A DNA stretch of 6,051 nt from Oscillospiraceae bacterium UBA1230 (GTDB lineage Bacteria > Bacillota > Clostridia > Oscillospirales > Oscillospiraceae), in assembly GCA_002309395.1 (NCBI GenBank), contig DBWU01000009.1:7548-13598 (forward strand). Reading direction: 5' to 3'. Shown piece after piece: positions 5,117 to 6,051 of the stretch. Within the stretch, counting starts at the first letter, position 1. Each line of letters opens with the position of its first letter. A model generated the notes under the pieces. It ran no database searches. It was not told where the DNA came from and was given only the letters and a program-made list of their open reading frames with translations. A program made the translations under genes and the position numbers.

Positions 5117-6051
5117 ATGAAAAAGTTCTTGCAGGAGCTTGCCCTGCTGGCGGCGAAGACACTGAACGTGATCTTACTCTCGTTGCCGGTCGGTATGGCG
5201 TGGCTGCTATATTATGCGGAGCGCACGACTGTTCCGTTCCACCGTTTGGGGAACTGGGCAGTCTTGGCGCTGTTTGTTTTTTTCTACGTCTTTCTGGCAC
5301 GGATATACGGGGCGTTTCGCCTGGCGATCAGCCGCATTTCCGATATGCTCTACGGGCAGGTGCTGTCCGTTCTGCTGTCGGACGCGGCGCTGTTCGGCGT
5401 GATCTGCCTGCTGACCCGGCACCTGCCGGCGGTCTGGCCGGTGTTGGCGGCACTTGCCGCCCAGGTATTTTTGGCGGCGGCATGGTGTACCGCAGCGCAT
5501 ATCTGGTATTTTTCCGTCTTCCCTCCGCTCCGTTCCGCTGTCGTATACGGCGGACGCAAGAGTATGGAGGACCTGATCCACACCTACGGGTTGGAGAAAA
5601 AATTCCGCGTGGTCCTTACGATCACGGCGGAGGAGTGTATCCAACAGCCGGAGCGGCTGCTGGACGTGGAAGCCATTTTTATGCCCGACGTTCACAGCGG
5701 TGAGCGGAACGCGATCCTGAAATTCTGCATGGAGCACGGGATCGAGTGCTACATACTGCCCCGTCTGGGGGATATTATCATGAGCGGCGCCGAGAAGATC
5801 CAGATGTTCCATATGCCGATGCTTCGGACGCAGCGGTACAATCCGCCGCCGACGTACCTTTTTATCAAGCGGATCTGTGATATCGTGCTGTCAGTGGCGG
5901 CGCTGCTGGTGCTCTCGCCGTTTATGGCGGTGGCGGTCATCGCCGTGTCCACCGACGGCGGCCCGGTGTTTTACCGGCAAAAGCGGCTGACGAAGGACGG
6001 AAAAACCTTCTGGCTCGTGAAGTTCCGCAGTATGCGTCCCGATGCGGAAGG
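5117..6051 (+). CDS. Polyprenyl-phosphate sugar phosphotransferase, WbaP/CpsE type (3'-truncated by window)
   Basis: The frame is open for 311 codons from ATG 5117 to the right edge with no stop. The protein starts MKKFLQELAL. It has about four hydrophobic segments (about 12-32, 47-65, 83-101, 107-130). A Rossmann-like middle domain follows (about 140-235, from VVYGG; no clear nucleotide-binding glycine motif). The bacterial sugar transferase domain begins at KRICDIVLSVAALLVLSPF (251-269), with its membrane hairpin, then GPVFYRQKR (282-290) and KFRSM (302-306), both hallmarks of the phosphoglycosyl transferase catalytic domain. It transfers the first sugar-1-phosphate to undecaprenyl phosphate, starting repeat-unit synthesis at the inner membrane face. 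About 150 catalytic-domain residues, including most of the active site, should lie beyond the window. The start lies 10 bases after the LCP stop with only a weak ribosome site, so translational coupling is likely. The sugar specificity cannot be read. Confidence 0.92.
   Translation, partial: MKKFLQELALLAAKTLNVILLSLPVGMAWLLYYAERTTVPFHRLGNWAVLALFVFFYVFLARIYGAFRLAISRISDMLYGQVLSVLLSDAALFGVICLLTRHLPAVWPVLAALAAQVFLAAAWCTAAHIWYFSVFPPLRSAVVYGGRKSMEDLIHTYGLEKKFRVVLTITAEECIQQPERLLDVEAIFMPDVHSGERNAILKFCMEHGIECYILPRLGDIIMSGAEKIQMFHMPMLRTQRYNPPPTYLFIKRICDIVLSVAALLVLSPFMAVAVIAVSTDGGPVFYRQKRLTKDGKTFWLVKFRSMRPDAE

Overview
The window is one strand-consistent (+) block of about 57% G+C by eye. It carries the phosphoregulatory and initiation part of a Gram-positive capsule or exopolysaccharide locus. 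The organism is most likely a GC-rich gut clostridium (Bacillota, Oscillospirales-like). Reasons: split CpsC/CpsD-type polypeptides instead of a fused Wzc, a PHP-type (CpsB/YwqE) phosphatase, a class B sortase with an (S/P)PxTG-type substrate, an LCP ligase, and purine-rich Shine-Dalgarno sites. The genus cannot be fixed from the sequence alone.

Layout: 1-134 is the C-terminal end of an unrelated upstream gene. 135-301 is an intergenic region with a near-perfect sigma-A promoter (TTGACA, 17 bp, TATGAT) and a leader of about 100 nt. Then follow: 302-1063, the CpsC/Wzz-type membrane activator and chain-length protein; 1060-1962, the CpsD-type tyrosine kinase, overlapping by ATGA and ending in a very long period-3 tyrosine repeat; 1971-2672, the CpsB/YwqE-type PHP tyrosine phosphatase; 2669-3448, a class B sortase, probably starting at a TTG that overlaps the previous stop; 3477-4073, a small secreted protein with a C-terminal SPQTG sorting signal and its own likely promoter; 4108-5106, a LytR-CpsA-Psr (LCP) protein; 5117-6051, a WbaP/CpsE-type polyprenyl-phosphate sugar phosphotransferase that runs off the window. 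No glycosyltransferase, flippase or polymerase is present; these presumably lie downstream.

Inferred working model: the sugar transferase loads the first sugar-1-phosphate onto undecaprenyl phosphate. The CpsC/CpsD pair and the CpsB phosphatase set polymer assembly through a tyrosine phosphorylation cycle. The LCP protein attaches finished polymer to the wall. The unusual addition is the sortase and its SPQTG substrate placed between the phosphatase and the LCP gene. This suggests that a wall-anchored protein is made and attached together with the polysaccharide.

Items most worth a second look: (1) the sortase/substrate pair inside a capsule core; (2) the kinase tail with 14 tyrosines, ten at exact 3-residue spacing with a basic residue before most of them, encoded by nested 9-bp and 36-bp tandem repeats and followed by a short predicted coiled coil; (3) a near-consensus internal promoter for the SPQTG protein; (4) a perfect 11-bp hairpin inside the LCP coding sequence.
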